Shown here piece after piece: positions 11,485 through 30,909 of a stretch of 64,000 nt of DNA. Location of the stretch: contig NC_135505.1 in assembly GCF_052857255.1 (NCBI RefSeq), positions 54,734,792 to 54,798,791 on the forward strand, in the 5' to 3' direction. A model generated the notes under the pieces. The model ran no database searches and had not been told where the DNA came from. It saw only the letters and a program-made list of their open reading frames with translations. The stretch comes from Amblyomma americanum. Lineage: Eukaryota > Arthropoda > Arachnida > Ixodida > Ixodidae. Position numbers and translations under genes: made by a program. How positions within the stretch are numbered: the first letter of the stretch is position 1; each line of letters starts with the position of its first letter.

Positions 11485-11652
11485 CTGTCTGCATACCTGC
11501 CTGCCTGCTTGCCTGCCTGGCTGCCTGGATGGCTGGCTGGCTGCGTGGCTGCCTGCGTGCCTGGCTCTTTGCCTCCTTGCCTAGCTGTTTGCCTGCCTGC
11601 CTGGCTGTCTGGCTCTTTGTCTGCCTGCCTGGCTGCTTGCCTTGCTGCCTCA
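11485..11652 (+). repeat. (CTGCCTG)n/(TGCC)n-rich simple repeat
   Basis: A run of degenerate CCTGC/CTGG units sits at the junction between PLE units 1 and 2. It yields spurious long open frames on both strands. Confidence 0.9.
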
Positions 11653-11654
11653 TT

Positions 11655-14600
11655 CATTTTCTGCACTGGGGCAGGATATTCTCTTCGTATCAATTCCAAT
11701 AGTGTTTACAGCATATACAACTTGATGGTAGTGGTAAGTGAATGACAGTCTTTCTGTGCATGTCGGAGTTAGCACTACGAGATAAACTTTTCCCACTAGA
11801 TCACATTGTGGAGATTGTAGGAATTACTCTAGGCGTGCAATTTCATCAAATACTGCCGCCCTCTGTTGTATGTCCTGTCGCCGCCGATTTTCCTTAATTG
11901 ATTTTGACCGTGTGCAATAGCTTGGAAGCTCAAACTGGAATTCTTAAACTGCCGAGCACCACCCTTTCACGTGCCGAAACAGCCGCGTGTCACTGTTTAT
12001 CGCGTAAAAATTTCTTGCATTTATGTTGGCTTGTCATGCATTTGCAGCCAAGTGTCTTTCATGTGCGTTGCCATATGCACCGATTTTATTGCTAATTTCA
12101 AAATGCGACTTCGGCTATGGACATCACTTTGAGTAAACGTGCGCATACCGTAGCTATTTACGAATAATATCCTCTCGTGCTGTACATAAGAGTAATGGAC
12201 ACTTTGGGATAGTTGAAGTGAGAACCCGTTCAGACAACGAGCAGCAGTACGTCGAAATACATTTACAAAGAGAACTTTTCTCTCGTTCGTCAGTCTCGTC
12301 CGGGCGCTTTTCTCTTTTGTCAACCTGGTGCACCTAACCTCCGCTCTCTTCTAATGGTTGTGCAGTTATTGACACAGAAATGTAAGAACAAGTACAAGAT
12401 TAAAAACCAGTCAAATCTCATCGGTGGCAAACGTTAGGCTCCATTTAGAGCCACTAACTAGACTGCTACTAGTGTTTAGATAGTGACAGGAACAGAGTTC
12501 ATCAGACGAAGTTTATTAAGAACAAAAACAGTACGTATTAAGTTTATCCTAACATATTTTCTGTTTATTCAGGACGGAAAATGGCTTCATGTGTTATTCC
12601 GCACAGTGCTCGGATCAAGTGAGGCGGCGAAATATCAGAGGCCATTGTGAATGTCGCCGCGCTTGATGGCACAACTGCGTTCGTAGTTACACAGCCTTAG
12701 AAAGGTTGAATGATTACTTTTTATGCTCGAAGCTATAAGCATACCGAAATATATGGGAATTTATGCCAAGCAAAAAATTCTCTCCCGCCCCTCAAAATAG
12801 CAACACTCAAAACTTGCAGTGAAGGAAGGATTGTTCGCCTTCTAAAAAGGACTCGCAACATCTTCGCAGGCTGCACCCCTATATTCAGCTGAGAGAGGCT
12901 CATATTAACTTAACCTGCCTATACTGATATTAACGTTATAGCGGAACACGATCACTTAACGTACCTGAAACTTATTTTCATCCGTATAAGCAATATACCA
13001 AGTGCTGTGCTAGCTATATCGCCTCTATTCCCTGTGTTATCGCCTGTCATATAGCCATTATAGCTGTACCGCCTGGGTTAGCTATACTGCCTCGTATATT
13101 TTAGAGCCACCTGTTAGCTCCAGAATCTGCTTGAGCAGATTAATCACACTGCTGCCAGCCATATTAGGAGCTAAAAAAGATTACACGTTTTAATGCACCC
13201 GTATCCGTTCGCTTTTTTCAACGCCACTATGAAACGTCTTCGCACCACCGTCAATCTTTTTTAAAGGTTTTGAAGACGACAAAACGATATGACTCTTACC
13301 ATGCTTGCTGAACAGGCACAGATGTCATAAAAAAGACTAGCAGAGCAGAAAGCTTGGCTAGTTGGTGGATATGCATACTGAAGAAGTTAGAGTGGAAAAC
13401 GAGGACAAGGGTAAACAGAAATAGACCCCGAGCAATACTCACGACTGAAGGTTTTTTCTATACATATGCTCGAATAACAGAAAAACCATCAAGAACAAAA
13501 AATAATGTCCTGAACAAACCCTGTTGCGTCGCGAAGCCCAATGATTTCAATAACAGATACTCCCTATCAGTGAAGCGGACGGATGTCTGACTAATATACT
13601 TCTCTCCACTGTATAGCATACGGAGGGCTTCCATGAGCTCACGCGTCAGTTGATCCTTGTGCCTGAATAGCAAGGTTGCTTTGTCGAAATGTGGCTTGTA
13701 CTAGATTTTATTTTCCTTGCCGTTCGTGCTACACGCGCGACAATGTTTAGGGAGATTATCAAGGAAAGTCTCTCCCGAGTAATCTTCTGTGTTTTCTTAA
13801 TGTTTCTTTGGCGCATCCTCCGGATTTGACAGTGTATACCCTTCGCAAGATAACGGCAATTTGAATATAGCCCCCCCCCCCCCCCCCCCTGGCGCCGTTA
13901 ACGAACGGAGATTTGTGTTTGATGCTGCCGCATTTTTTCTCTGTCGTGCCGTCCTTTCGCCTCCTTCTTCCATCCGACAGTGTGGCTGTGAACAAATTGA
14001 TGCTAACTTTACAGCGTCGAAAAACACAATCCGATCAGCGTAACGCCCAGCTACATTTTAAGTTGATGTGCCATTCTTTGCGCGTATGGTATGACAGCAA
14101 CATTTCGACGCTCTGTTTCCCGAGGGTTTGTTCGTGACCCAGCCGTGATCCACCTTGCAATCCTTCCACAACATTACACAATTACATTCTGAAGGCACCC
14201 TCTCACTTTTACCCTCTTCAACTGGGATGTAACGCTTTCGTTGATTGCATTTGGTAAGGACTTGGTGATAGCCGCCTTCAGACGGGAAGTGACTGTCTCA
14301 TAGAGAACGAGCATTGTTTTTTTGGCCAAGGGCGGTGTCCTTGCCTGCCTGATGACTGTTTAGACTTAAGCCTGAAAGTAAAAAATTGATTCTATCAAGT
14401 GAAGAGCCCTGTGTTTTTTACGGGAAGAACGCTCGTCTCTGCCGGTCTACGCTTCTGCTCGTTTTCCGTGTCCAATTTTCTCTCTCTATACTAATTTTGC
14501 CTTATTGAGGCCTAAAATCATCACTGTCTATAAAGCTGGTCATTTCAGAACTTCGTTGCGTCAGTCATTCTAGGTACGAGGTAACCCACCCATATCATTT

Positions 14601-14793
14601 GCACGCTCAAGGTTTGCATTATTACAGAGATCCCTCCATGGTTGCCCACTGTACTCTTCCCTTCGGGGCCTGAGCATCTAAAGACTTGGGAGGACTGGCA
14701 CATCCTGCTCTGCTCGGAGGGCCCGTCTAGGCTGACCATCGCCACTCACTGGGCCGCCAGTCTTGTGGACGTTTGAAACAATCATTTGAGGAC
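11655..14793 (-). mobile_element. Penelope-like unit 2 (minus strand, direct repeat of unit 1)
   Basis: Repeats unit 1 with a period of about 3.35-3.43 kb and more divergence. Endonuclease-region remnants are visible on the minus strand: GYIQIAVILRRVYTVKSGGC then TLRKHRRLLGRDFP at 13759-13870, and LFRHKDQLTRELMEALRML with GEKYISQTSVRFTD at 13590-13670. The linker block equivalent to 10650-10885 lies at about 14030-14265. A run of about 20 C at 13870-13889 replaces the short C-rich stretch found at the same place in unit 1. The YIG residues are lost and the copy is dead. Its upstream boundary coincides with the inversion point to unit 3. Confidence 0.7.
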
Positions 14794-17165
14794 AGTCGGG
14801 ACCAATCTGTTTTCAGATGCACAGCGGGATGGAAGAAGGAGGCAAAAGGACGGCACGAGACAGAGAAAAAATGCCGCAGCATTAAACGCCAAGCTTCATT
14901 CGTTACGTTTGCCAGGGGGATGGGGGGTTATATTGAAATTGCCGTTATCTCGCGAAGACTATATATCGGCAAAACCGGACGTTGCATCCGCGAAACTTGA
15001 GGAGAACACCGAAGGTTACTCGGGGGAGAATCCCTTGACCATCTCCCTGAACATTGCCGCACGTGTAGCAAAAACGACAACAAAAACAAAATCCAGTGCA
15101 AATCGCTTTCCTACAAAACGACCTTCCTATTCAGGCACAGGGATCAACTCACGCGTGTGCTCATGGAAGCCTTCCGTATGCACATCAGTGGAGGGAAGTA
15201 CATTAGTCAGACAACCGTCCGCTTCTCTGATATGGAGTATCTGTTCTTGAAATCATCGATCTTCACGGCGTAACAGGGGATGTTCAGGACATTGTTTTCT
15301 TCTGGATGGTTTTTCGTTTATTTGAGCATATGTATAGAACAAACCTTCAGTCGTGAGTATTGCTCGAGGTCTTTGTTTACTCTTGTCCTCGTTTTGCACG
15401 CCAACTTCTTCACTATGATTATCAACCAACTAGACGAAGTATCTGCTCTCCTGGCCTTTTTGAAACACTTGTACCTGTTCAGCAAGCGTGTTCAAAGTCA
15501 AATACTTTTCACCACTTCAGTACCTCCTAAGGTGGTGCGAAGACGTGAGGACGTTTTACAGTGGTGTTCAAAAATGTGAACGGATACATCTGCATTAAAA
15601 CAGGCGTAATCAATTTTACCACGTAATAGGACCGGAAATAGTACGATTGACCCACGAAAGCACACTCTGGTGCTAACAGGTAGCTCTAAACTGCCTCTGT
15701 GCTTAATATAAAAGGCAGTATAGCTAACTAAGGCAGTACAGCTATACTGGCGATATCACAGGCGATAACACAGGGGATACAGGGGATATCGCTAACACAG
15801 GACTAAGTATATTGCTAATGCGAAGAAAGTAAGGTTCAGGTAGTTCATGTGAATGCGTGGCGCCTTAACGGCATTATCAGTACAGATGTTGGACACCTCA
15901 ATTGAAAATAGTGGTGCAGCCTGCGAAGGTGCTGCGAGTCCTTTTCAGTAAGCGCACGATGCAGGCTTCATAGCAAGTTTAGAGATTTGACATTTTGAAG
16001 GGCACGATAATATATTTTGCTCAGAGTAAGCGCGCAGATATTTCTATATGTCTAAAGCTTCGAACACAAATAGTAATCATTCAACCTTTCTAAGGCTGTG
16101 TAACCCCGAACGCAGGTGTTCCATCAAGCGCTGCGACCTTTAGCATGATCTCTGATATTTCGCCGCCTCATTTGATGCGAACACTATGTAGAATAACACA
16201 TAAAACATTTTCCATCTTGAATAAACAGAAAACGCTTTAGCATTATTATTATATGAATTGCTTTTCTTTATAAACTTTGTCTGACGAACTAAAATTCCGT
16301 CATGATCAAAGGGCTAGTAGCAGTTTAGCCAGTAGCTATAAACGGAGCCTAACCTTTACCACCGACGAGAGTTGCGTGGTTTTTAGCTCTTGCACTTGTC
16401 CTTACTTTTCTGCGTCAATAACTGCACAACCATTTGAAAAGAGCGGAGGTTAGGTGCACCGGGTTGACAAAAGAGAAAAGCGCCCAGACGAGACTGAGGA
16501 AGAAAAGAAAAAGTTCTGGTTGTAAATGTATTCCGCCTTACTGCTGTTAGTGGTCTGAACGTTTTCGCACTTCATCCATCTCAAAGTGTTCAATATTTTT
16601 AGCTACAGCGCGACAGGAAATTATTCCTATATACTTCCGCTCTGTGCACTTTTACTCAAGGTGATGTCGATAGCCGACGTCACATTTTGAAATTAGCAAT
16701 AAAGTCGGTGCCATGCGCATGAAAGCCGCTTGGCTCTAAATGCAGTACATGCCAACAAGAATGCAACAAATCTTGACGCAATAAACAGCGACACGCGGCT
16801 GTTTTGGCTCGTCAGCGAGTGGTGTTCAGCAATCTCATTTCAGCTATTTTCATTTAAGCCCAGAATTTCATTACAGCTATTTTCTCCTGCCAAGCTATTG
16901 CTCAAGGATGAAGTCAAAGAAAATCGGCGTCGATACCAGTTACACGCTATAGCGGCAGTTTTTAAGGTAATTGCATGCCTTCATTAATGCCTGCACTCTC
17001 CACCCTGCAGGTCCAGTGGGCCATGATTTTATCTCGAAAAGCCAACTTTGACATGCACGGACAGGTCGATATGCACTTACCGTTGCCGTTAAGCTGTACA
17101 CACCGTGAACATTATTCGAATTCGTACATGCAGAATGGCTTGCCCTGTGCAGATAATGTTCAACC
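14793..17165 (+). mobile_element. Penelope-like unit 3 (plus strand, inverted copy of unit 1)
   Basis: Starts at the inversion breakpoint (ACCAATCTGTTTTCAGATGC, about 14800) and reads outward. It holds the best preserved endonuclease: at 14871-15080, CRSIKRQASFV then GGYIEIAVI, RRLYIGKTGRC, one TGA, then GEHRRLLGG and LDHLPEHCRTCSKN. After a frame change, FLFRHRDQLTRVLMEAF follows (about 15115-15180), then KYISQTTVRFSDMEYLFLKS (to about 15250). GYI, LYIG and GRC fit the GIY-YIG core, and H-x2-H-C-x2-C is the usual downstream Cys/His cluster of PLE endonucleases. No RT is present. The rest to 17165 mirrors 8230-10100 and has no recognised coding content. Confidence 0.75.
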
Positions 17166-18093
17166 CTGAACGAAGACTTGAATTCATCAATCTCTTTAGC
17201 AAGTACCACCTAATGTTATGGTTTAAAAAAAAGTTTAACGAAGTAAATGTGCTGATAAGGGCGTGTAAAATTGCAGACGGATAACAGACAGAAAATCAAC
17301 TTCAATATTTTTTAGGTGTACGACTTACATGAGCTCAGGTAAGGTGCAGTAACACTAATTTTTTGAGTGAAATACAAGTTCATGGTCCGATCAGAGTCGA
17401 CGGGCAATCTCAAACCGACCGAAGGCGATGTTTTTGAGATTCTTGCCGACATATACGGGTGCAGGCAGATTTAGCAGCCCGTACCCAAGAAATGGTACCA
17501 GCTACTTGGTGGTGGTTGTCGCGTGCGATGTCTTAGCAAGTTTTATACGGACTTAATTTCTGCCCAACTCATCTTCTACCCTGCAGCATCGTAAGCGAAC
17601 GTGACGTGAGGAAGAAATATGTGCCTTTGCTTATTTTCGCGCCCACATCGCACAACTTATGTTGTTCTTTTTCGCCGATTCTGAAATGTATGATATTTTT
17701 TCAGGTGATTGCTCCTTGCTTTTTTTCTCTCTTGAGTAATCATTAAAGAACTGATAAAAGCATGGTACCGCCGCCGTTTTGAAGATGCACTGCTCAGAAC
17801 TTTTGGCAGCTGTTCAGCCTAATAAATTTATTACTTTTCAACGACTTTTTGGCAGCTCCTCAAGATAACAAAGTTAAATATTGTGCCGAAGTATTTTTCG
17901 GACTTTCCTTGCGAGTATTCTGTGGTCTATTTTTGAAACGTGCACGAAATGCAAAAACCAGGTCGTAATGAGTAATCAGTAGCTGTGGTAAGCACTATAC
18001 AGTAAAACTATTTGTTTCAGTCAATCTTTCTTGAACTTACCCTGCAGAGATGCTTTTCATTATATCTCTACTTCAGGGCAGTTTGCGTAAATG

Positions 18094-26456
<8,363 letters not shown>

Positions 26457-26899
26457 TATAGGGTGTCTTCGTCCTTTATTGTCAGTGTTGTTACTGCGCT
26501 CTAGTACTCAGTATGATGGACCATTTAGCCAGCCACAGCGTATAAAGAGCACTTCAGGGCAGTTTCTAAAGTCTGCTGTACTGCATGCTACTTGGCCAGT
26601 TGGACAGGTGACGACGACTGAAGCAAAACAGGCTGATTTCTCTGAATTGTATGTCGGCCACGCTTATTATCAAATCTCCATTTAGCATCTTAAAAGCTCC
26701 GCGCAGGCTCTGCACGTTACATCCTATCTTTTAAATGATTTTAAGCCGCGTTTTCTTCGGCATAAGACCACCGAGCTCATTCGGGATTGCGCTATTTTAT
26801 TTCTTATTCTGACTTCCTTTAACTGCACTAAAATTCTGCTTTTGCCAATATATTCAGTCTTTAACGCGACAACCGTTAAGCAGCCGTTCATGGGTTTCT

Positions 26900-26962
26900 T
26901 GTAGTAGGTAGGGCGCGGTAAACTAAGACATGGCGCAAAATGAGACATGTCTCATCTAGCGG
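26900..26962. repeat. pogo/Tigger terminal-like motif, right arm
   Basis: Mirror of 6740-6790: GGCGCAAAATGAGACATGTC followed by TCATCTAG. It lies upstream of the plus-strand transposase fragment starting at 27404. Confidence 0.5.
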
Positions 26963-27403
26963 CATCTTGCGTAAATGTTTTTAGATTAGGAAGGCTTCTT
27001 AAACCAACATTAGGCGCCGCTGAGTGTCCACTAAATGCATAATAATAACGGCGGAAATCCTGTTTTGCCCACTACAGAAAAAAAATTCAGGAGCGACTAT
27101 GATGGAGTAGCTGTTCCGCCAAAAAGGTGCTAACTTCTGACGCCCCGTTTCTGTGCACTGTGCAGCAGCGTAGCCGTGAACTATTGCAACAAGGTACGCA
27201 TTTGTGTTTTTACTGAATCTCCTTGGCTAGCTGTGGAAGCAATTACAGTTCGCTATGTGGTAATCTTTATGACTATGAAATTGATTCTGTAGGAATATAT
27301 GGAAGGAGCAAAACGCGACAGTTCGTCGATCGGGGGAAGCAATTGCAGTCTCTCCTCGCGCTAAGTGCATTCTTAGCTCTGGTTTTTTCGGTCGTTTTCT
27401 AGA

Positions 27404-28084
27404 ATGGCCCGCACGTTCAAAACAAACACGACGAGGGCGGCGTGCAGCGACGCGAATATGAAGAAGGCTCTCGAAAGCGTGTGCCAGCGAAAACATTCTA
27501 TTCGGGCTGCAGAGAAAGCCTTCTATGTGCATAAGGATGCCCTTCAAAACGAGCAAAATGACTGAAAACGCATGGTCCATACGTGATTTTCAAGAAGCAG
27601 CTTGAATGAAAAAGACGAATTCTTTCTCGAAGCAAGACTAAATGCTTCTAGAGCAGATTTTATGTGTGGAAAAATATCTCTTTGGAATGGCGTGCAGCGA
27701 TGATTGGGAACTTGTTTATGACTTCTGTGAAGCAAATGAAATTTCTCTTCCATTTCACACAGACCGCAAGACGGCAGAAAGAAATTGGCTCACCTCGTTC
27801 CTTGGGCGTAATTATGCGGTGTTATCGATTCGCAAACCAGAAGGACTTTCAATGCTGAGAGTCCAGGCAGTGTCAAGGTGTCCTGTGACGGAGGAATTTG
27901 ACAATTTGAAAACTATTTTTTCCAAAGAACAGCTCAGGCCATCTCAAATTTTCAATGCTGACGAGATTGGCGTTAAACATTAGTACAGAGCGTCGAAGAT
28001 AATCGCATATAAAGGTATTGAATTGTATTTTGTAGCGCATAAGCAACTCAGGCTATCATGCGCCGAACACTTGGTATAATTTGG
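27404..28084 (+). pseudogene. pogo/Tigger-type transposase, truncated (right palindrome arm)
   Basis: ATG at 27404 begins MARTFKTNTTRAACSDANM and a psq-type HTH (KKALESVCQRKHSIRAAEKAF) that runs 53 codons to a TGA. After a frame change, 27642-27982 encodes the CENP-B-type second HTH (RKTAERNWLTSFLGRN, LSIRKPEGLSML) and SQIFNADEIGVKH, covering the first catalytic Asp of the DDE domain, then a stop. Homology with the left arm ends at GGTATAATTT (about 28075-28084). The domain order psq HTH, CENP-B HTH, DDE start is that of pogo/Tigger and jerky-like proteins. The rest of the DDE domain is missing in both arms, so this truncation predates the inverted duplication. Confidence 0.78.
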
Positions 28085-28351
28085 TTGAATAGAGGCGTAC
28101 AAGGAATGAACGCTTTTAGAGGAAGACTTTTAGGCAGTTCAACATCCTACAACGAATGCTAAGTTCAGCCAAGTGGTGAAGATTCCAGAATCTGCAGTTG
28201 TATCATATGCTTGCTGTATCATATGCTAACCGCAGCACCACTGTGCATTTCCTTTTTTCTTTCGTACCGCGAGTGACCGTCGGCGCGATTCAGCAGGTGC
28301 AGTGTTGAACGCGGTGCTACGTTGCGACGCGCACCCGAGAACAGCCGTAGA
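28085..28351. other. intergenic segment, possible Harbinger 5' end
   Basis: Lies between the palindrome edge and the Harbinger start codon. I could not find a matching terminal inverted repeat at about 30.9-31.9 kb by eye. Confidence 0.3.
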
Positions 28352-29488
28352 ATGGCGCTTAGCCGGCCGCTTTATGAATGCGACCGTGATCGTCCACCCG
28401 ATTCGCTTCTCCTGGTTGCGCACAACGAGGCCTTGTTGTCTGCGAAAAGGGCTGAACTGCAAGCTCTGCGCATTCAGAAAGCGTCAATCAAGAAGAAGCG
28501 GAAGGCGGCTGAGAGGCGATGTCGCAGCCTCGTTGCACTTTCTGTTCTGATGTCTGCCAGGCAAAGGATTCTGTGGACGCTTTCCAGACCACCCTCTTGG
28601 AACGACTCCGCCGTGCTGACGTTGTCGGATTAATTCTTCAATGCTAACTATCGTGTGACCCGTTCCACGTTAGCGTAAATCGTGAGCTCGTGTTCCTCAT
28701 TAACACGGTAAGATACGAACATGCGAGCTTGCATACCCCTGCACCAGCGCGTCGCCCTCTCGCTGTACAGACTTGCCACATCGGCAGAGGAAAGGACTGT
28801 GGCGCATCTCATCGGCGTGAGTCGGCCATCCGTGAACCTGATTTTCCGACAGTTTTGTGACGTTGTCGGCGACGTTCTCGAGCCACACGTTGTGCGCTTT
28901 CTGTCACTGAACAATATTAGAGAAAATGTGCGACAGTTCGAAGCCTGCACAGGCTTTCCGCAGGGCTTTGGCGCGCTGGACGGTTCCCATATAAAAGTCT
29001 CGCCACCCAACAAAAATGCGCAGGACTATTACTACTATAAGGTCTGGTATAGCATAATTTTTCTTAAGATTGTAGACCACTACTACAAGTTAATGTATAT
29101 TAGTGTAGGGTCTCCAGGGCGCATTCATGATGCAGCAGTGTACACAGGCTCGGCAATACTGGACGTAGTAGGAACTGATGTCTCCACTCTACCAAGCCAA
29201 ATTATTGAAGGGATGCCAATAGGGGCGGTCCTCCTCTTTGACCTCGGCTGTCCTTTGCAGCGTCATGTGATAAAGCGTTTCCGCCATATGAATGCAGGAA
29301 ACCCAACAGTGCAAACGTTCAATTGCGCATTTTCAAAAGCGAGGCGTGTCGTTGAGATTGCATTTGGGAGATTGAAGCCTAGGTTAAGGGTTTTGAAGGG
29401 AATTGAGATTCAAATCGAAAATGTCAAACGCATTGTGCGAGATTGTTGCATCCTTCACAATGTATGCGAGCCCATGCGTGAACAGTGA
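28352..29488 (+). pseudogene. PIF/Harbinger transposase with three in-frame TAA codons
   Basis: One frame runs from ATG 28352 to TGA 29488 (378 codons, normal for the family), interrupted only by TAA at 28631-28633, 28676-28678 and 28709-28711. The N-terminal part is basic (KASIKKKRKAAERR). After the third stop, MRACIPLHQRVALSLYRLAT and HLIGVSRPSVNLIF form the HTH. The last 255 codons are open and carry the DDE triad of the DDE_4 fold: GALDGSH (D87 counted from Met 28721), the GSPGRIHDAAVY block, LLFDLGCPL (D174) and RRVVEIAFGRLKPR (E212), ending in CCILHNVCEP. A cut-and-paste transposase of animal PIF/Harbinger type that needs a Myb-like partner, which lies convergently downstream. Starting at 28721 would leave catalysis but lose part of the DNA-binding region. 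Probably a recently dead copy. Confidence 0.9.
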
Positions 29489-29729
29489 GACACACAGTGG
29501 AGTGCTGAAGCTGCAGCCGGGGAGCTTCCGCAGCCTGTTTGTTGAGCAACGCAGTAAGCTCGTCAGGTGAAAGTGTCCGCCATGCTTTGGCCAAGCACAT
29601 CTTTGCATTGAAGCCATGACTACTTCGAAAAATTTTGTTTTAGGCATGCTATTGTGAACAATAAAAAGAATGTGAAAGATTGGGCAAGTATGTGACAATT
29701 TTTGGAGCACGTGTGCACGCAGAGCTTTA

Positions 29730-30178
29730 TTCAGCGCTGTCGGAGCAGTCAGGCTGACGCTCAGGCCGACCTTCAAAGTATTGGCGGATTATGCTGACCA
29801 TTTCACGGTGTATGTCATTGGCCTCCTCCTGGAGACAGACCGTCTTTTTAGACAGCTTGTGCTCCTTTCTAGGCATATTTTGGCACGCTTTTCTTGCCTT
29901 TTAACAGCAGCACAACTTTTTTTATAGATGATATCGGCTGTCGCCTTTTGTGCGTGCGACCTTGCTCGGCTGAGGCTGCAGGTGTTGAAGCCTGGCTTGT
30001 CGATGCCTCGCTGGACGAGGCCAGTCTCGTCGACGCCTCGACATTTCCGCTGTCTGGGCTCCTCGGCACTTGTTATGGCTGTCCTGAAGCAATAAGCTCA
30101 GCATCCTCTGGCAGCCGCTCAACCATGTTCAGCTTAATAAAAGAAGAACAACGGAACATTACCGATTGTTGCTTCTAA
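29730..30178 (-). pseudogene. Harbinger Myb/SANT-like accessory protein, 3' exon (frameshifted)
   Basis: Minus-strand frames encode a Ser/Ala-rich linker (SGNVEASTRLASSSEASTSQ), a basic stretch (RTHKRRQPISSIKK), and after a frameshift near 29870, PRKEHKLSKKTVCLQEEAND followed by IHREMVSIIRQYFEGRPERQ, ending at TAA near 29729. Harbinger elements typically carry a second gene of this build: Myb/SANT domain, low-complexity linker, basic and helical C-terminus, which brings the transposase to DNA and nucleus. The convergent layout with the transposase fits. The Myb domain itself is not visible in this exon. There is one in-frame stop besides the frameshift. Confidence 0.55.
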
Positions 30179-30669
30179 GTGATTAATACTGTGTTGCATG
30201 ATGAATGTAAGTTGTACACATCACCTGCAGAAACATTTTAATATACCAGAATTTTATGCAATAGTTGCCCTTTTCTCTAAAAGAGTTTTCTTACACCCTA
30301 AAGCACACGGCTTACCCTGGTGCCCTTCTTTGTAACATAAGCAGCTTTACCTATCTCAGCCTATTATCACAACTCCAAAAAAGTAACAAGTATCGTGCCA
30401 TCCAGTATGTCGGAAATGTTAACCAATGATTTCGAAGCTACACTGACTGTGATGCTAATTAAAGTTATTTGAGCATGTTCAGTATTCTGGCACACAACAA
30501 TATCTCATGTTCATGTCATGTGCTTTAGTAACATAAAATTCTCTAAACTTTGTTGCCACCTGTCTCCGGCGAAAAACATGGCCGGCAAAAAAACAATTTT
30601 TGTTTGTCAGTCCACTTCTCGTGTTCGCATACAATGAAAATAAACAAATGTTGCACCTGAAAGCTCTCC

Positions 30670-30778
30670 TGTACCAGGCTTCTATCATTCATAGGCAGGT
30701 TCCCTAGGAGTGTGTGAAGCCGTCTATAGAATGGGCGCTGAGTTGCAGCAGGCCCAGTGCCAGCGATGCTTGCCTTTC
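30670..30778 (-). pseudogene. candidate internal exon of the Harbinger accessory gene
   Basis: On the minus strand the acceptor-like TTTTTATTTCAG precedes AAAGGCAAGCATCGC, and the donor-like TTTCAG/GTGCAA closes the exon. The open stretch reads KASIAGTGPAATQRPFYRRL, HTLLGNLPMNDRSLVQESFQ. Its place upstream of the C-terminal exon, and the G-T-G-P-x-x-T pattern followed by a helical HxxLG segment, resemble the region just after the SANT domain in such proteins. Without transcript evidence this is a moderate guess. Confidence 0.4.
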
Positions 30779-30909
30779 TGAAATAAAAAGAAACTACAGC
30801 TAAGAGACACTTCTTTGTCATAAGAGATGAACGTGATTTTATGCTGCACAAATAAAAACTGCCAAGAACAATGAACATCATTGTGCTGAAAGTTAAAACT
30901 GCAGGCAAA

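Noticed and set aside
11459..11745. Gln/Arg/Ala-rich and Cys/Leu/Ala-rich frames
   Set aside because: Translation of the CTGCC-type simple repeat on both strands.
14345..14385. CTGATGA ... GAAA as a hammerhead core in PLE unit 2
   Set aside because: The intervening bases do not form stem II, and the matching position in unit 1 reads CTGTTGA.
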